Assembly: GCF_001580545.1 (NCBI RefSeq)
Contig: NZ_LRBG01000022.1
Span: 496,001-560,000, forward strand
Direction: 5' to 3'
Length of the DNA: 64,000 nt
DNA from: Paraburkholderia monticola
Lineage (GTDB): Bacteria > Pseudomonadota > Gammaproteobacteria > Burkholderiales > Burkholderiaceae
Under the pieces are notes generated by a model, which saw only the letters and a program-made list of their open reading frames with translations, had not been told where the DNA came from and ran no database searches. The translations under genes and the position numbers were made by a program. Positions 43,919 through 53,373 of this stretch are shown here, one piece after another (positions within the stretch are counted from its first letter, which is position 1; each line of letters starts with the position of its first letter).

Positions 43919-43950
43919 ACGGCTGCCCGCGGGCAGCCGTTTTTTATTTT
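43919..43950 (+). terminator. Terminator after the hydratase-like gene
   Basis: ACGGCTGCCC (43919-43928) and GGGCAGCCGT (43931-43940) form a 10-bp perfect stem with a 2-nt loop, followed by TTTTTATTTT. It is a strong intrinsic terminator. Confidence 0.92.
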
Positions 43951-44560
43951 GACGAATGCGAAGGGGGGGCGGGTCTCGAATCGTTAACCGGTTCGACTGC
44001 CCTTATTTCAACTTTGGCGCTTCTTTCCGTATACACCTATAAGAGCACCGCGCATGGCTGCCGTCATCCAGTCATAAGGCTCGAGGCAGCAACGCTCATG
44101 ACGGTCGATACTTGCAGCAACGGTGAGCATGAAAAGCCGCGGCCAGCGAAAACGCCATTACGTGCAGGCTTATTGTGACGAAGTGTGCGCGTGCAGACAG
44201 CCACTTTTTTATGATCGGTCGACGGTGCAGGTACGGGATGTGCAAGTGCATCGCGACGACGTGGCTGCGATGCAGCGTTGCGTTGATGTCGTGCAGGAGC
44301 ACTGATTAGCGATGCGGTGCTGAGGAAAGCAGCGGTACAGCGGAGCAACAGACGATCTGATTCGTTGCAACGTGAGTGGAAAATTGTAGATGGTCGAAAT
44401 TTTGTTTCCAAGCGAGGATTGTAGCGAAGCGGTTACGGCGCGATTTCGCAACGTAGTCCGTGAAAAAAAATTTAAAAGGGTTTAGGATGAATTCGAGCGA
44501 TGTCGTTTCCGAATAGCGCGCCGCGCACGACATCGCCCCAGACTTCGGCGAGGAGGTAGC
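43951..44560. other. 610-nt gene-free region upstream of prkA
   Basis: Short open frames on both strands lack ribosome binding sites and codon bias, so I call none. The 44390-44490 part is AT-rich for this genome. A GG-N10-GC motif at 44229-44244 (AGGTACG, 4 nt, GTGCA) weakly resembles a sigma-54 site. The length suggests a long 5' leader or complex control of the prkA module. Confidence 0.45.
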
Positions 44561-46483
44561 ATGGATATCTACAGCAGTTTCGCGACCCGCTTCGAGAAAA
44601 CACGGGAGGATGAGCTCTCGCTCGAGGAGTATCTCGCGCTCTGCAAAGACAATCCCGCCGCGTACGCCACCGCTGGCGAACGCATGTTGACGGCAATCGG
44701 AGAACCGGAACAGATCGACACTCGCAACGATCCGCGCCTGTCGCGTATCTTCGCGAACAAGGTCATCAAGGTATACCCCGCATTCCGTGAGTTCTACGGA
44801 ATGGAAGAGGTGATCGAGCAGGTGGTCGCCTACTTCCGGCACTCGGCCCAGGGGCTCGAAGAAAAGAAGCAGATCCTGTATCTGTTAGGCCCGGTCGGCG
44901 GCGGCAAGTCGTCGATCGCGGAACGTCTGAAGCAACTGATGGAACGTGTGCCGTTCTATTCGATCAAGGGCTCGCCCGTCAACGAATCGCCGCTCGGCCT
45001 GTTCGACTACGAGGAAGACGGTCCGATCCTCGAAGAGCAATATGGCATTCCGCGCCGCTACCTGAAGAACATCCTGAGTCCGTGGGCGGTCAAGCGCCTG
45101 CACGAATACAACGGCGACATCCGCAAGTTCCGCGTGGTGCGCCGCTTCCCGTCGATCCTTCGGCAGATCGGTATCGCGAAGACCGAACCGGGCGACGAGA
45201 ACAATCAGGACATCTCGTCGCTGGTCGGCAAGGTCGACATTCGCAAGCTCGAACAGTACGCGCAGGACGATGCCGACGCCTACAGCTATTCGGGCGGCCT
45301 GTGCCTCGCCAATCAGGGCCTGCTCGAATTCGTCGAAATGTTCAAGGCGCCGATCAAGGTGCTGCACCCGCTGCTCACCGCGACCCAGGAAGGCAACTTC
45401 AAGGGCACGGAAGGGTTCGGCGCGATCCCGTTCGACGGCATCATCCTCGCGCACTCGAACGAGTCGGAATGGAAGGCGTTCCGCAACAACCGCAACAACG
45501 AGGCGCTGCTCGACCGGATCTTCGTCGTCAAGGTGCCGTACTGCCTGCGCTATGGCGAAGAGGTCAAGATCTACGAGAAGCTGCTGCGCAATTCGTCGCT
45601 GTCCAACGCGGTGTGCGCGCCGGGCACGCTGAAGATGATGGCGCAGATGTCCGTGCTCACGCGTTTGCAGGAGCCGGAGAACTCGAGCCTGTTCTCGAAG
45701 ATGCAGGTCTACGACGGCGAGAATCTGAAGGACACGGACCCGAAGGCCAAGTCTTACCAGGAGTACCGCGACTTCGCGGGCGTCGACGAGGGCATGACCG
45801 GCGTGTCGACCCGCTTCGCGTTCAAGATTCTGTCGCGCGTGTTCAACTTCGACTCGACCGAGGTCGCGGCCAATCCGGTGCATCTGATGTACGTGCTCGA
45901 ACAGCAGATCGAGCGCGAGCAGTTCCCGCCGGAAACCGAGCAGAAGTATCTGTCGTTCATCAAGGACGTGCTCGCGTCGCGCTATGCGGAGTTCATTGGC
46001 AAGGAGATTCAGACCGCGTACCTGGAGTCGTATTCGGAGTACGGCCAGAACATCTTCGACCGCTACGTCACGTATGCGGACTTCTGGATCCAGGACCAGG
46101 AGTTCCGCGACCACGACACCGGCGAGAGCTTCGACCGTGCCGCGTTGAACGCCGAACTGGAGAAGATCGAGAAGCCCGCGGGCATCAGCAATCCGAAGGA
46201 CTTCCGCAACGAGATCGTGAACTTCGTGCTGCGAGCGCGTGCTGCGAATGCGGGCAAGAACCCCGCGTGGATCAGCTACGAGAAGCTGCGCGTCGTGATC
46301 GAAAAGAAGATGTTCTCGAACACGGAAGAGCTGTTGCCGGTCATCTCGTTCAACGCGAAGGGCTCGGCCGAAGAGCAGCGCAAGCATGAAGACTTCGTCA
46401 ATCGCATGGTGGCGAAGGGCTACACGGCCAAGCAGGTGCGCTTGCTGTGTGACTGGTATCTGCGCGTGCGCAAGTCGTCATGA
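44561..46483 (+). CDS. prkA: PrkA/YeaG serine protein kinase
   Basis: The product is 640 aa. The N-terminal AAA-like domain carries Walker A GPVGGGKSS (residues 111-119) and the C-terminal PrkA domain resembles a kinase core. In E. coli the homologue YeaG acts in nutrient-stress survival. The protein is cytosolic. ATG 44561 is preceded by GAGGAGG. The next two genes are yeaH and spoVR, the common stress module; a hairpin without a T-run lies between prkA and yeaH. Confidence 0.95.
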   Translation: MDIYSSFATRFEKTREDELSLEEYLALCKDNPAAYATAGERMLTAIGEPEQIDTRNDPRLSRIFANKVIKVYPAFREFYGMEEVIEQVVAYFRHSAQGLEEKKQILYLLGPVGGGKSSIAERLKQLMERVPFYSIKGSPVNESPLGLFDYEEDGPILEEQYGIPRRYLKNILSPWAVKRLHEYNGDIRKFRVVRRFPSILRQIGIAKTEPGDENNQDISSLVGKVDIRKLEQYAQDDADAYSYSGGLCLANQGLLEFVEMFKAPIKVLHPLLTATQEGNFKGTEGFGAIPFDGIILAHSNESEWKAFRNNRNNEALLDRIFVVKVPYCLRYGEEVKIYEKLLRNSSLSNAVCAPGTLKMMAQMSVLTRLQEPENSSLFSKMQVYDGENLKDTDPKAKSYQEYRDFAGVDEGMTGVSTRFAFKILSRVFNFDSTEVAANPVHLMYVLEQQIEREQFPPETEQKYLSFIKDVLASRYAEFIGKEIQTAYLESYSEYGQNIFDRYVTYADFWIQDQEFRDHDTGESFDRAALNAELEKIEKPAGISNPKDFRNEIVNFVLRARAANAGKNPAWISYEKLRVVIEKKMFSNTEELLPVISFNAKGSAEEQRKHEDFVNRMVAKGYTAKQVRLLCDWYLRVRKSS

Positions 46484-46509
46484 TGTGCGCATGATATTCA
46501 TGGTGTGCC

Positions 46510-46534
46510 GCCCGCACGGTTCGACCGTGCGGGC
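46510..46534. other. Hairpin between prkA and yeaH
   Basis: GCCCGCACGGT (46510-46520) and ACCGTGCGGGC (46524-46534) form an 11-bp stem with a 3-nt loop. Without a T-run, it is more likely a partial stop, an mRNA-stability element or a processing site than a full terminator. Confidence 0.6.
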
Positions 46535-46652
46535 AACCGGCGAGGCGCAAGCCGCAGGGACATAGCATTGCACTGCGCGGCGGGCGTCTCGCGCACCCGA
46601 AATATGAGTGTGGCCGCAGCGGATCGCGGTTGCATGGGACGGGAGACCGGGC

Positions 46653-47924
46653 GTGCTTCATCAAATCATCGACCGCAGGTTGGCAGGCAAGAACAAGAGC
46701 ATTGCGAACCGCGAGCGCTTTTTGCGCCGCGTCAAAAACTATATTCGTCGTGCCGTGTCGGAGGCGGTGCGCGATCGCAGCATCAAGGACATCCAGAACA
46801 CCCAGAGCATCACCATTCCGCGCAAGGACATCGCCGAGCCGTCGTTCCGTCATGGACCGGGTGGCAAGCGCGAGATGGTGCATCCCGGCAATTCGGACTA
46901 CATTCGCGGCGACAAGATCCAGCGCCCGCAAGGCGGTGGTGGTGGCGGTGGAGGCGGTCAGGCCAGCAACGAGGGCGAAGGTCAGGACGACTTCGTGTTC
47001 GAGCTGAGCCGCGAAGAGTTCATGCAGTATTTCTTCGACGACCTCGAACTGCCGCGTCTCGTCAAAACCCATCTGATGGCCGTGCCGACGTGGAAAAGCA
47101 TCCGCGCGGGCTGGGCCGCGGAGGGCACGCCGAACAACATCGACGTGGTGCGCTCGCTGCGCAGCGCGCTCGGCCGGCGCATCGCGCTCGGCGCGCCGCT
47201 CGTCAACCAGTTGCACGAGATGGAGCGGCAGCTCGAAGAGCTGAAGGCCGATCCCGCCGATCGCCGCGAAGAGATCAAGCTGCTCGAAGACGACATCCAC
47301 CATCTGAAAGGACGCATCTGGCGGATTCCGTTTATCGATCCGTTCGATCTGCGCTACGTGAATCGCGTGAAGCAGCCCACGCCGTCGAGCCAGGCGGTGA
47401 TGTTCTGCCTGATGGACGTGTCCGGCTCGATGGACGAGCAGCGCAAGGATCTCGCGAAGCGCTTCTTCATCCTGCTGTATCTGTTCCTGAAGCGTAACTA
47501 CGAGCGCATCGAAGTGGTGTTCATCCGCCACCACACGCGCGCCGAGGAAGTCGACGAGGACACGTTCTTTCACTCGACCGAAAGCGGCGGCACCGTGGTC
47601 TCGAGCGCGCTTGAACTGATGCGCAAGATATTGGACGAGCGCTATTCGCCGACTGAATGGAACATTTACGGGGCGCAGGCTTCCGACGGCGACAACTGGA
47701 CCGACGATTCGCCGAAGTGCCGCAAGATACTCTCGGACGACATCCTGGAGAAGGTGCGGTATTTCGCGTATATTCAGGTGACGCCCGAAGAGCAGAATCT
47801 GTGGCTCGAATACGCGCAGCTGGCGCTATCGCAACCGCATATGGCGATGAAGAAGGTCGAAACCGCGGCTGATATTTATCCGGTGTTTCGCGAGCTGTTC
47901 GAGAAGCAGGCGGCGACTTCGTGA
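46653..47924 (+). CDS. yeaH: YeaH/YhbH family VWA-domain protein (DUF444)
   Basis: The product is 423 aa. The start IDRRLAGKNKSIANRERFLRR matches YeaH closely. A Gly run (about residues 91-99) follows RPQ, and the VWA-like MIDAS motif DVSGSM is near residue 255. It functions with PrkA in stress adaptation; its molecular role is unclear. GTG 46653 has GGGAG upstream and gives the known N-terminus, so the open frame before it is left out. Confidence 0.92.
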   Translation: MLHQIIDRRLAGKNKSIANRERFLRRVKNYIRRAVSEAVRDRSIKDIQNTQSITIPRKDIAEPSFRHGPGGKREMVHPGNSDYIRGDKIQRPQGGGGGGGGGQASNEGEGQDDFVFELSREEFMQYFFDDLELPRLVKTHLMAVPTWKSIRAGWAAEGTPNNIDVVRSLRSALGRRIALGAPLVNQLHEMERQLEELKADPADRREEIKLLEDDIHHLKGRIWRIPFIDPFDLRYVNRVKQPTPSSQAVMFCLMDVSGSMDEQRKDLAKRFFILLYLFLKRNYERIEVVFIRHHTRAEEVDEDTFFHSTESGGTVVSSALELMRKILDERYSPTEWNIYGAQASDGDNWTDDSPKCRKILSDDILEKVRYFAYIQVTPEEQNLWLEYAQLALSQPHMAMKKVETAADIYPVFRELFEKQAATS

Positions 47925-48186
47925 TGCGACGCGAGTTGCGTACCAGGCGTATCAGGCGCACAAAGCGTATGAAGCGCCTGAACGACGAAGCGCGCGGCGA
48001 TTCGTGCGGCCTGGGGCAACCCGCCGTATGACCGCGCCGCAGCGCAACAAAGGCGTGCCGCAGCAACAGTCGGGGCATGCCGAGGCAGTAGAGCGGCCAG
48101 CACGGGAGCCGCTCGCGCCGGAGCAGTCCGCGATGCTGCAGCACGGGACACACCGGAACGCCCGTCGAGGGCAAAGGGAAGTCCGT

Positions 48187-49710
48187 ATGAACGTAGCCGA
48201 TAGACGGCCTCTGCCGTGCCCGTCCGACTGGACCTTCGAATTGATCGAAGAGTACGACTCGCACATTGCCCGTGTTGCGGAGCAATACGAGCTCGACGTG
48301 TATCCGATCCAGCTCGAACTGATCAGCGCCGAACAGATGATGGACGCCTACGCGTCCGTCGGCATGCCGGTGAACTACCGTCACTGGTCGTTCGGCAAAC
48401 ATTTCCTTTCTACTGAAAAAAGCTATCGTCGCGGCCAGATGGGGCTCGCGTACGAAATCGTCATCAATTCGAATCCCTGCATCGCGTATCTGATGGAAGA
48501 GAACACGATGACGATGCAGGCGCTCGTCATCGCGCATGCGGCCTACGGCCACAACTCGTTCTTCAAGGGCAACTATCTGTTCCGTTTGTGGACGGACGCG
48601 CACGCGATCATCGATTACCTCGTCTATGCGAAGAACTACATCGCAGAGTGCGAGGAGCGCTTTGGGCTCGATCGCGTCGAAGAACTGCTCGATTCGTGTC
48701 ACGCGCTGATGAATTACGGCGTGGACCGCTACAAGCGGCCGCAGAAGCTCTCGCTGCAGAAGGAATTCGCCGCGCGGCGTGAGCGCGAGGCGTACCTGCA
48801 GTCGCAGGTCAACGAGTTGTGGCGCACGTTGCCGACGCGGCATACGCCGCTGCCCGAAGAGGTCGAAGAGCGCTATCCGCCCGAGCCGCAGGAAAACCTG
48901 CTGTATTTCGCGGAGAAAAACGCGCCGCTGCTCGAGCCGTGGGAGCGCGAGGTGATCCGCATCGTGCGCAAGATCGGTCAGTACTTCTATCCGCAACGGC
49001 AAACCCAGGTGATGAACGAAGGCTGGGCGACGTTCTGGCACTACACGCTGCTCAATACGATGTACAACCAGGGCAAGCTGGAAGACGGCTTCATGATGGA
49101 GTTTCTCCACTCGCACAGCAATGTCGTCTATCAGCCGCCGGTCACGAAGCCGTATTACAGCGGCATCAACCCGTATGCGCTCGGCTTTTCGATGATGAGC
49201 GACATTCGCCGCATCTGCGAATCGCCCACCGACGAAGACCGCAGGTGGTTTCCGGATCTGGCCGGCAGTCCGTGGCTGCCCGCGATGCATTACGCGATGC
49301 GCAACTTCAAGGACGAGAGCTTCGTCGCGCAGTACCTCTCGCCGCATCTGATCCGCGAAATGCGTCTGTTCTCGGTACTCGACGACGACATGCGCGACGC
49401 GCTCGAAGTCTCGGCGATCCACGACGACAGCGGCTACCAGTACGTGCGTCAGGCGCTCTCGCGCCAGTACGACATGCATCACCGCGAGCCGAACATCCAG
49501 GTGTGGGCCGTCAACACACGGGGTGACCGCAGCCTCACCTTGCGGCATTTCATGAGCGACAACCGGCACCTGTCGTCGGACAGCGACGAGGTGCTCAAGC
49601 ACATGGCGCGTTTGTGGCAATTCGACGTGTATCTCGAGAGCGTCGACGAAAACGGTACCGTCAGAAAACGCTACGAGTGCCGGTACGTGCCGCCGTCAGT
49701 GAGGATCTGA
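48187..49710 (+). CDS. spoVR: SpoVR family protein (YcgB)
   Basis: The product is 507 aa. The N-terminal WTFELIEEYDSHIARVAEQY and the MNEGWATFWHYTL motif (about residue 275), with His and Glu in a metallopeptidase-like arrangement, are typical. Bacillus SpoVR acts in spore cortex formation, but this organism has no spores and the role here is linked to the PrkA/YeaH module. ATG 48187 has AAAGGGAAG upstream; an open frame extends to 48004 but is low in conserved residues. Confidence 0.92.
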   Translation: MNVADRRPLPCPSDWTFELIEEYDSHIARVAEQYELDVYPIQLELISAEQMMDAYASVGMPVNYRHWSFGKHFLSTEKSYRRGQMGLAYEIVINSNPCIAYLMEENTMTMQALVIAHAAYGHNSFFKGNYLFRLWTDAHAIIDYLVYAKNYIAECEERFGLDRVEELLDSCHALMNYGVDRYKRPQKLSLQKEFAARREREAYLQSQVNELWRTLPTRHTPLPEEVEERYPPEPQENLLYFAEKNAPLLEPWEREVIRIVRKIGQYFYPQRQTQVMNEGWATFWHYTLLNTMYNQGKLEDGFMMEFLHSHSNVVYQPPVTKPYYSGINPYALGFSMMSDIRRICESPTDEDRRWFPDLAGSPWLPAMHYAMRNFKDESFVAQYLSPHLIREMRLFSVLDDDMRDALEVSAIHDDSGYQYVRQALSRQYDMHHREPNIQVWAVNTRGDRSLTLRHFMSDNRHLSSDSDEVLKHMARLWQFDVYLESVDENGTVRKRYECRYVPPSVRI

Positions 49711-49752
49711 ACGTCGGCTGACTGCCGCCCGGGCGGTCCGCGTGAACCCCGC

Positions 49753-49792
49753 AAGCCCCTGCCAGTCCCCGACTGGCAGGGGCTTCGTTTTT
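49753..49792 (+). terminator. Terminator after spoVR
   Basis: AAGCCCCTGCCAGTC (49753-49767) and GACTGGCAGGGGCTT (49771-49785) form a 15-bp perfect stem with a 3-nt loop, followed by CGTTTTT. It ends the prkA-yeaH-spoVR module. Confidence 0.93.
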
Positions 49793-49976
49793 GTTGCCGT
49801 GCAAATTCACCCCCGCTTTCGACCCAGGGCTTTCATCAGGATCGGTTCGCAAAAGGCCATCCTCTCCTTTCATTTATGTAAAATTCGCGCACTCGCCGCG
49901 GCCGCTCAGGCCGGGCGCGCGACATCGAGACGGCGCCACGACCGTCCTCTTCGTTTAAATAAGGAAAGACACCAGC

Positions 49977-51284
49977 ATGAACGACCAAACCGAGCAAATC
50001 GCCGTGGCCTCGGCGCACGATACCCGGCGCCGTATTTTTGCAATCGTCGGCGCTTCATCGGGCAATCTCGTCGAGTGGTTCGACTTCTACGTGTATTCGT
50101 TCACGGCGCTTTACTTCGCGCCGTCGTTCTTCCCGAGCGGCAACACGACGACGCAGTTGCTGAACACGGCCGGCGTGTTCGCCGCCGGCTTCCTGATGCG
50201 GCCGATCGGCGGCTGGTTCTTCGGGCGGCTCGCCGACAAACGCGGTCGCCGCACCGCGATGATGGTGTCGGTGTTCATGATGTGCGGGGGCTCGCTGGTG
50301 ATTGCGATGCTGCCCACCTATGCACAGATCGGCGCGCTCGCACCGTCGCTGCTGCTGCTCGCGCGGCTGTTGCAGGGGCTGTCGGTGGGCGGCGAATACG
50401 GCACCAGCGCGACTTATATGAGCGAGGTCGCGCTGAAGGGCCGGCGCGGCTTCTTCGCATCGTTCCAGTATGTGACGCTGATCGGTGGTCAGCTGTTCGC
50501 GCTGCTCGTGCTCGTGATCCTGCAACAGGCGCTGACGACCGAAGAGCTGAAGGCGTGGGGCTGGCGCGTGCCGTTCGTGATCGGCGCGATCGCCGCGCTG
50601 ATCGCGCTGTATCTGCGTAAATCGCTCGATGAAACCACCACCGCGGCGACTCGCCAGAGCAAGGAAGCGGGCACGCTGCGCGGGATGTGGGAGCACAAGA
50701 AGGCGTTCATGACGGTGCTCGGCTTCACGGCCGGCGGTTCGCTGATCTTCTATACGTTCACCACGTACATGCAGAAGTACCTCGTCAACACGGCCGGCAT
50801 GCACGCGAAGACCGCGAGCTCGGTGATGACCGCCGCACTGTTCGTCTACATGCTGATGCAGCCGGCGTTCGGCGCGTTGTCGGACCGCATCGGCCGGCGC
50901 CGCTCGATGCTGTGCTTCGGCCTGTTCGCGACCCTCGGCACGGTGCCGCTGCTACATGCGCTGAAAGACGTCACGAGCCCGTATGCGGCCTTCGCGCTGG
51001 TCGTGGTGGCGCTCGCGATCGTCAGCTTCTATACGTCGATCAGCGGCCTGATCAAGGCGGAAATGTTCCCGCCGCAAGTGCGCGCGCTCGGCGTGGGCTT
51101 GTCGTATGCGGTCGCGAACGCGATCTTCGGCGGCTCGGCGGAATACGTCGCGCTGTGGCTGAAGCAGGCCAACGTCGAATCGTTGTTCTTCTGGTACGTG
51201 ACGGCGATGTGCGCGATCGCGGGCCTCGTGTCGTTGCGCATGCGTGATCCGTCGGCGGAAGGTTATTTGCGTCACGAGCCGTGA
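49977..51284 (+). CDS. kgtP: KgtP-like alpha-ketoglutarate permease (MFS)
   Basis: The product is 435 aa with twelve transmembrane helices. The metabolite:H+ symporter motifs GNLVEWFDFYVYSF (about residues 29-42), RPIGGWFFGRLADKRGRR (about 75-92) and LLQGLSVGGEYG (about 132-143) match KgtP/ShiA. It would import a dicarboxylate such as 2-oxoglutarate by proton symport. It stands alone behind the spoVR terminator; a T-poor hairpin (51302-51332) follows. Confidence 0.88.
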   Translation: MNDQTEQIAVASAHDTRRRIFAIVGASSGNLVEWFDFYVYSFTALYFAPSFFPSGNTTTQLLNTAGVFAAGFLMRPIGGWFFGRLADKRGRRTAMMVSVFMMCGGSLVIAMLPTYAQIGALAPSLLLLARLLQGLSVGGEYGTSATYMSEVALKGRRGFFASFQYVTLIGGQLFALLVLVILQQALTTEELKAWGWRVPFVIGAIAALIALYLRKSLDETTTAATRQSKEAGTLRGMWEHKKAFMTVLGFTAGGSLIFYTFTTYMQKYLVNTAGMHAKTASSVMTAALFVYMLMQPAFGALSDRIGRRRSMLCFGLFATLGTVPLLHALKDVTSPYAAFALVVVALAIVSFYTSISGLIKAEMFPPQVRALGVGLSYAVANAIFGGSAEYVALWLKQANVESLFFWYVTAMCAIAGLVSLRMRDPSAEGYLRHEP

Positions 51285-51301
51285 GCGGGTAGGGGAACGA
51301 G

Positions 51302-51332
51302 CGTCGTGCGTGACGCGTTTCAACGCACGACG
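51302..51332. terminator. Hairpin between kgtP and the converging small gene
   Basis: CGTCGTGCGT (51302-51311) and ACGCACGACG (51323-51332) pair perfectly over 10 bp. The right arm lies in the last codons of the converging small gene. No T-run is present on either strand, so bidirectional termination is only possible. Confidence 0.45.
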
Positions 51333-51541
51333 ATCCGCGTTCCCCACGCATGCAACTGATCGCGCAGGCTCTCGGCCTGTTCCATCTTCGCGCCGCCGCG
51401 CAAATGAATCTGCACCGCGCGGCCGGCAATGCCGTCGACCGGTTGCGCGAGCCATAACTCGATCGCGAGCCCCAGGCCTTCCGGCTGGTTATCGACAACA
51501 GGTTCGATGACGCGCGGCTTGAAACACGCACTGTCTGACAT
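51320..51541 (-). CDS. Small hypothetical protein
   Basis: The product is 73 aa. ATG 51541 has a modest ribosome binding site (GAGG) 9 nt upstream. The sequence is a plausible small alpha/beta protein with VQIHLRGGAKMEQAESLRDQL (begins near residue 43), a strand followed by a helix. I do not recognise a family. Its 3' end overlaps a hairpin with kgtP. Confidence 0.6.
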   Translation of the reverse strand: MSDSACFKPRVIEPVVDNQPEGLGLAIELWLAQPVDGIAGRAVQIHLRGGAKMEQAESLRDQLHAWGTRIVVR

Positions 51542-51708
51542 GGCGAATTACCTCGGAGGCGATGACGGGTCGGGTTCATCGTAAGCGGCGGCGAGCCCGC
51601 GACCAAGTAACGAATCCGCGTTTGCTAAGCAGGGAATGCTTAGCAGGAATCGGCCTGAGAAGTGTGGCCTCAGAAGCGCGGCTCGACGACAGCCAGCGCG
51701 GGCAGGGC

Positions 51709-52824
51709 TCACAAACGCTCGCGCAATTCCACCGGCTCGTGCCGTTCGCTCACCAGTTCGTTGACGAACTCCTTCACCGCCGCGGCCTGATCCGCGGCGA
51801 CTGCCGGCGCGGCTGCCACCACGGCGACCGCGGCGGCGGCCGCATCAGTCGCGGCACTGGCGACCGATGGTCGCGCCCGCAGCGCCGCGCGCCCGAGCAA
51901 CGCCAGATGGTAGTAGAGCCGCGCGCTGAAACCATAGCGGTAGGCGTACAGATGCGCGAGCGCGACTTGCAGGCCCGCGCGCGGCTGGCCGTTGCGCGCG
52001 TGAATCGAGACGACGATCGGTGCGAGCCGCCGCAGCGCGAGCCGCCGCGACGACTCCAGTGGCGCCGCCAGGTCGAGCGACTTCACGTAGGCGTAGGCGT
52101 TCAACGGCGCGGCCGTGGTCGTGCCGCGCGTGCTGTGCGAGATCGAGCTGGCCGTCTTGCGATACACGGACAGGTAGTCGTGCAGATAAAACACCTCGCG
52201 CGCGGCGAGGCACAGCCGCGTGCCAAACACGAAATCGCAGCACATGCCGTGCTGGTCCGAGTAGCCGATCCGCTTGACGAGCCGCGCATCGGCCATCCAG
52301 CCATTGTTCGGAAACATCTGGATCAGGCCGGTGCGGCCCGCGAGCGCTTGCAGTCCCTCGTTGGCCTTCGTGCGCCGGAACGCCGCGTTCAGGCGCTCGC
52401 TCGCAGCCAGGTCGATCGCGCCGTCGTGAGCCGCTTCGTACTGAGCGCCGAACGCCGCATCGAGCCGTGGATGACGCTGCCATAGCGACACGAGTTTGGC
52501 GACGGCGTCGCTCGTCAGCAGATCGTCGTCGTGGATCAGCAGGATCTTGTCGCCGCGCGCCCGCGCGAACAGGCTCGACACATTGCGCGCCTGGCCCAGC
52601 GGCGGCTCGTGTCGCTCGTAGCGCACGCGCGGTTCGTCGCGGTAGCGTTCGGCAATCAGTTGCCGCGAACGCGCGTCCGTCGAATCGTCGCCGATCACGA
52701 TCTCCAGATGCGGATGGCTTTGCGCGAGGCACGAGTCGATGCACTCGACCAGCAACTCGGGCCGATTGCAGGTCGGCACGCAAATGGAGACGAGGGCGAC
52801 GGCGGAACTTGACGCGTTGGACAT
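51709..52824 (-). CDS. Glycosyltransferase family 2
   Basis: The product is 371 aa. The GT-A start SICVPTCNRPELLVECIDSC (about residues 13-32) and the DxD-like IHDDDLL near residue 97 mark an inverting glycosyltransferase. The C-terminal 60 residues are Ala-rich. No transmembrane segment is clear except an Ala/Val-rich stretch near the end. There are no polysaccharide genes nearby, so the acceptor is unknown. Confidence 0.85.
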   Translation of the reverse strand: MSNASSSAVALVSICVPTCNRPELLVECIDSCLAQSHPHLEIVIGDDSTDARSRQLIAERYRDEPRVRYERHEPPLGQARNVSSLFARARGDKILLIHDDDLLTSDAVAKLVSLWQRHPRLDAAFGAQYEAAHDGAIDLAASERLNAAFRRTKANEGLQALAGRTGLIQMFPNNGWMADARLVKRIGYSDQHGMCCDFVFGTRLCLAAREVFYLHDYLSVYRKTASSISHSTRGTTTAAPLNAYAYVKSLDLAAPLESSRRLALRRLAPIVVSIHARNGQPRAGLQVALAHLYAYRYGFSARLYYHLALLGRAALRARPSVASAATDAAAAAVAVVAAAPAVAADQAAAVKEFVNELVSERHEPVELRERL

Positions 52825-53069
52825 GGATGACGCCTTTTATCGATCAGAAGCGGCATAAAGAGCAGCGGCATAAAGCTGCGGAAAGCGGGGCGGCCGGTTC
52901 GCAGGGCGCACACGGTGCCGCAAGCAGCAAAATAGTCCAAAGCGCCGAAAAAATATTCGGTAAAAACGAGGAAGAAATGTTTGCTTACAGAAAGGCGCTG
53001 TAAGGCGAAGGCGATGCGGCCTGGATGCGGAGCACAGCCAGGCCGCCTGGCGAGCGGAGTCTTATTTTT

Positions 53070-53297
53070 TCAACTGACCGACGGTTCGCCCTCTCCAGGC
53101 TTTTTCCCCGGATGGTCGGCAGGGGACTGCTTGCGGCCTTCGTCGTGACGCTCGGGCAACTTGCTCTTCGCGTTGTCGCTGTGCGAGGCCTGGTGCGGGT
53201 GCGCGGGATCCTCGTTGGGGGTGGCGGGCTGGCTTTTTGATTCGTTTTTGGCCGCGTTTTTTGTTTCGCCCTGGGATTTTTCGGTCGGTTTGCTCAT
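53070..53297 (-). CDS. Small disordered hydrophilic protein
   Basis: The product is 75 aa, almost wholly polar (Lys, Pro, Ser, Glu, Asn, His), with no hydrophobic core, so likely disordered. AGGAGAG lies before ATG 53297, an excellent ribosome binding site. Similar small Lys/Pro-rich proteins are common in Burkholderiales without known function. It may be a stress-related or nucleic-acid-binding protein, but nothing proves it. Confidence 0.6.
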   Translation of the reverse strand: MSKPTEKSQGETKNAAKNESKSQPATPNEDPAHPHQASHSDNAKSKLPERHDEGRKQSPADHPGKKPGEGEPSVS

Positions 53298-53373
53298 CGC
53301 TGCTCTCCTGGAAGGGAATACAAGTCTCCAGCAGCAAGGCACGGACCCGGGCGGGCACAGAGACGTTCCACGC

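Noticed and set aside
44096..44305. Two overlapping 60-68 residue open frames in the gap before prkA
   Set aside because: Cys/His-rich, opposite strands, no ribosome binding sites and no codon bias; probably chance frames.
52849..52875. Direct repeat AGCGGCATAAAG, two copies 15 nt apart
   Set aside because: Only two short copies in the leader of the glycosyltransferase gene; no wider pattern or function seen.
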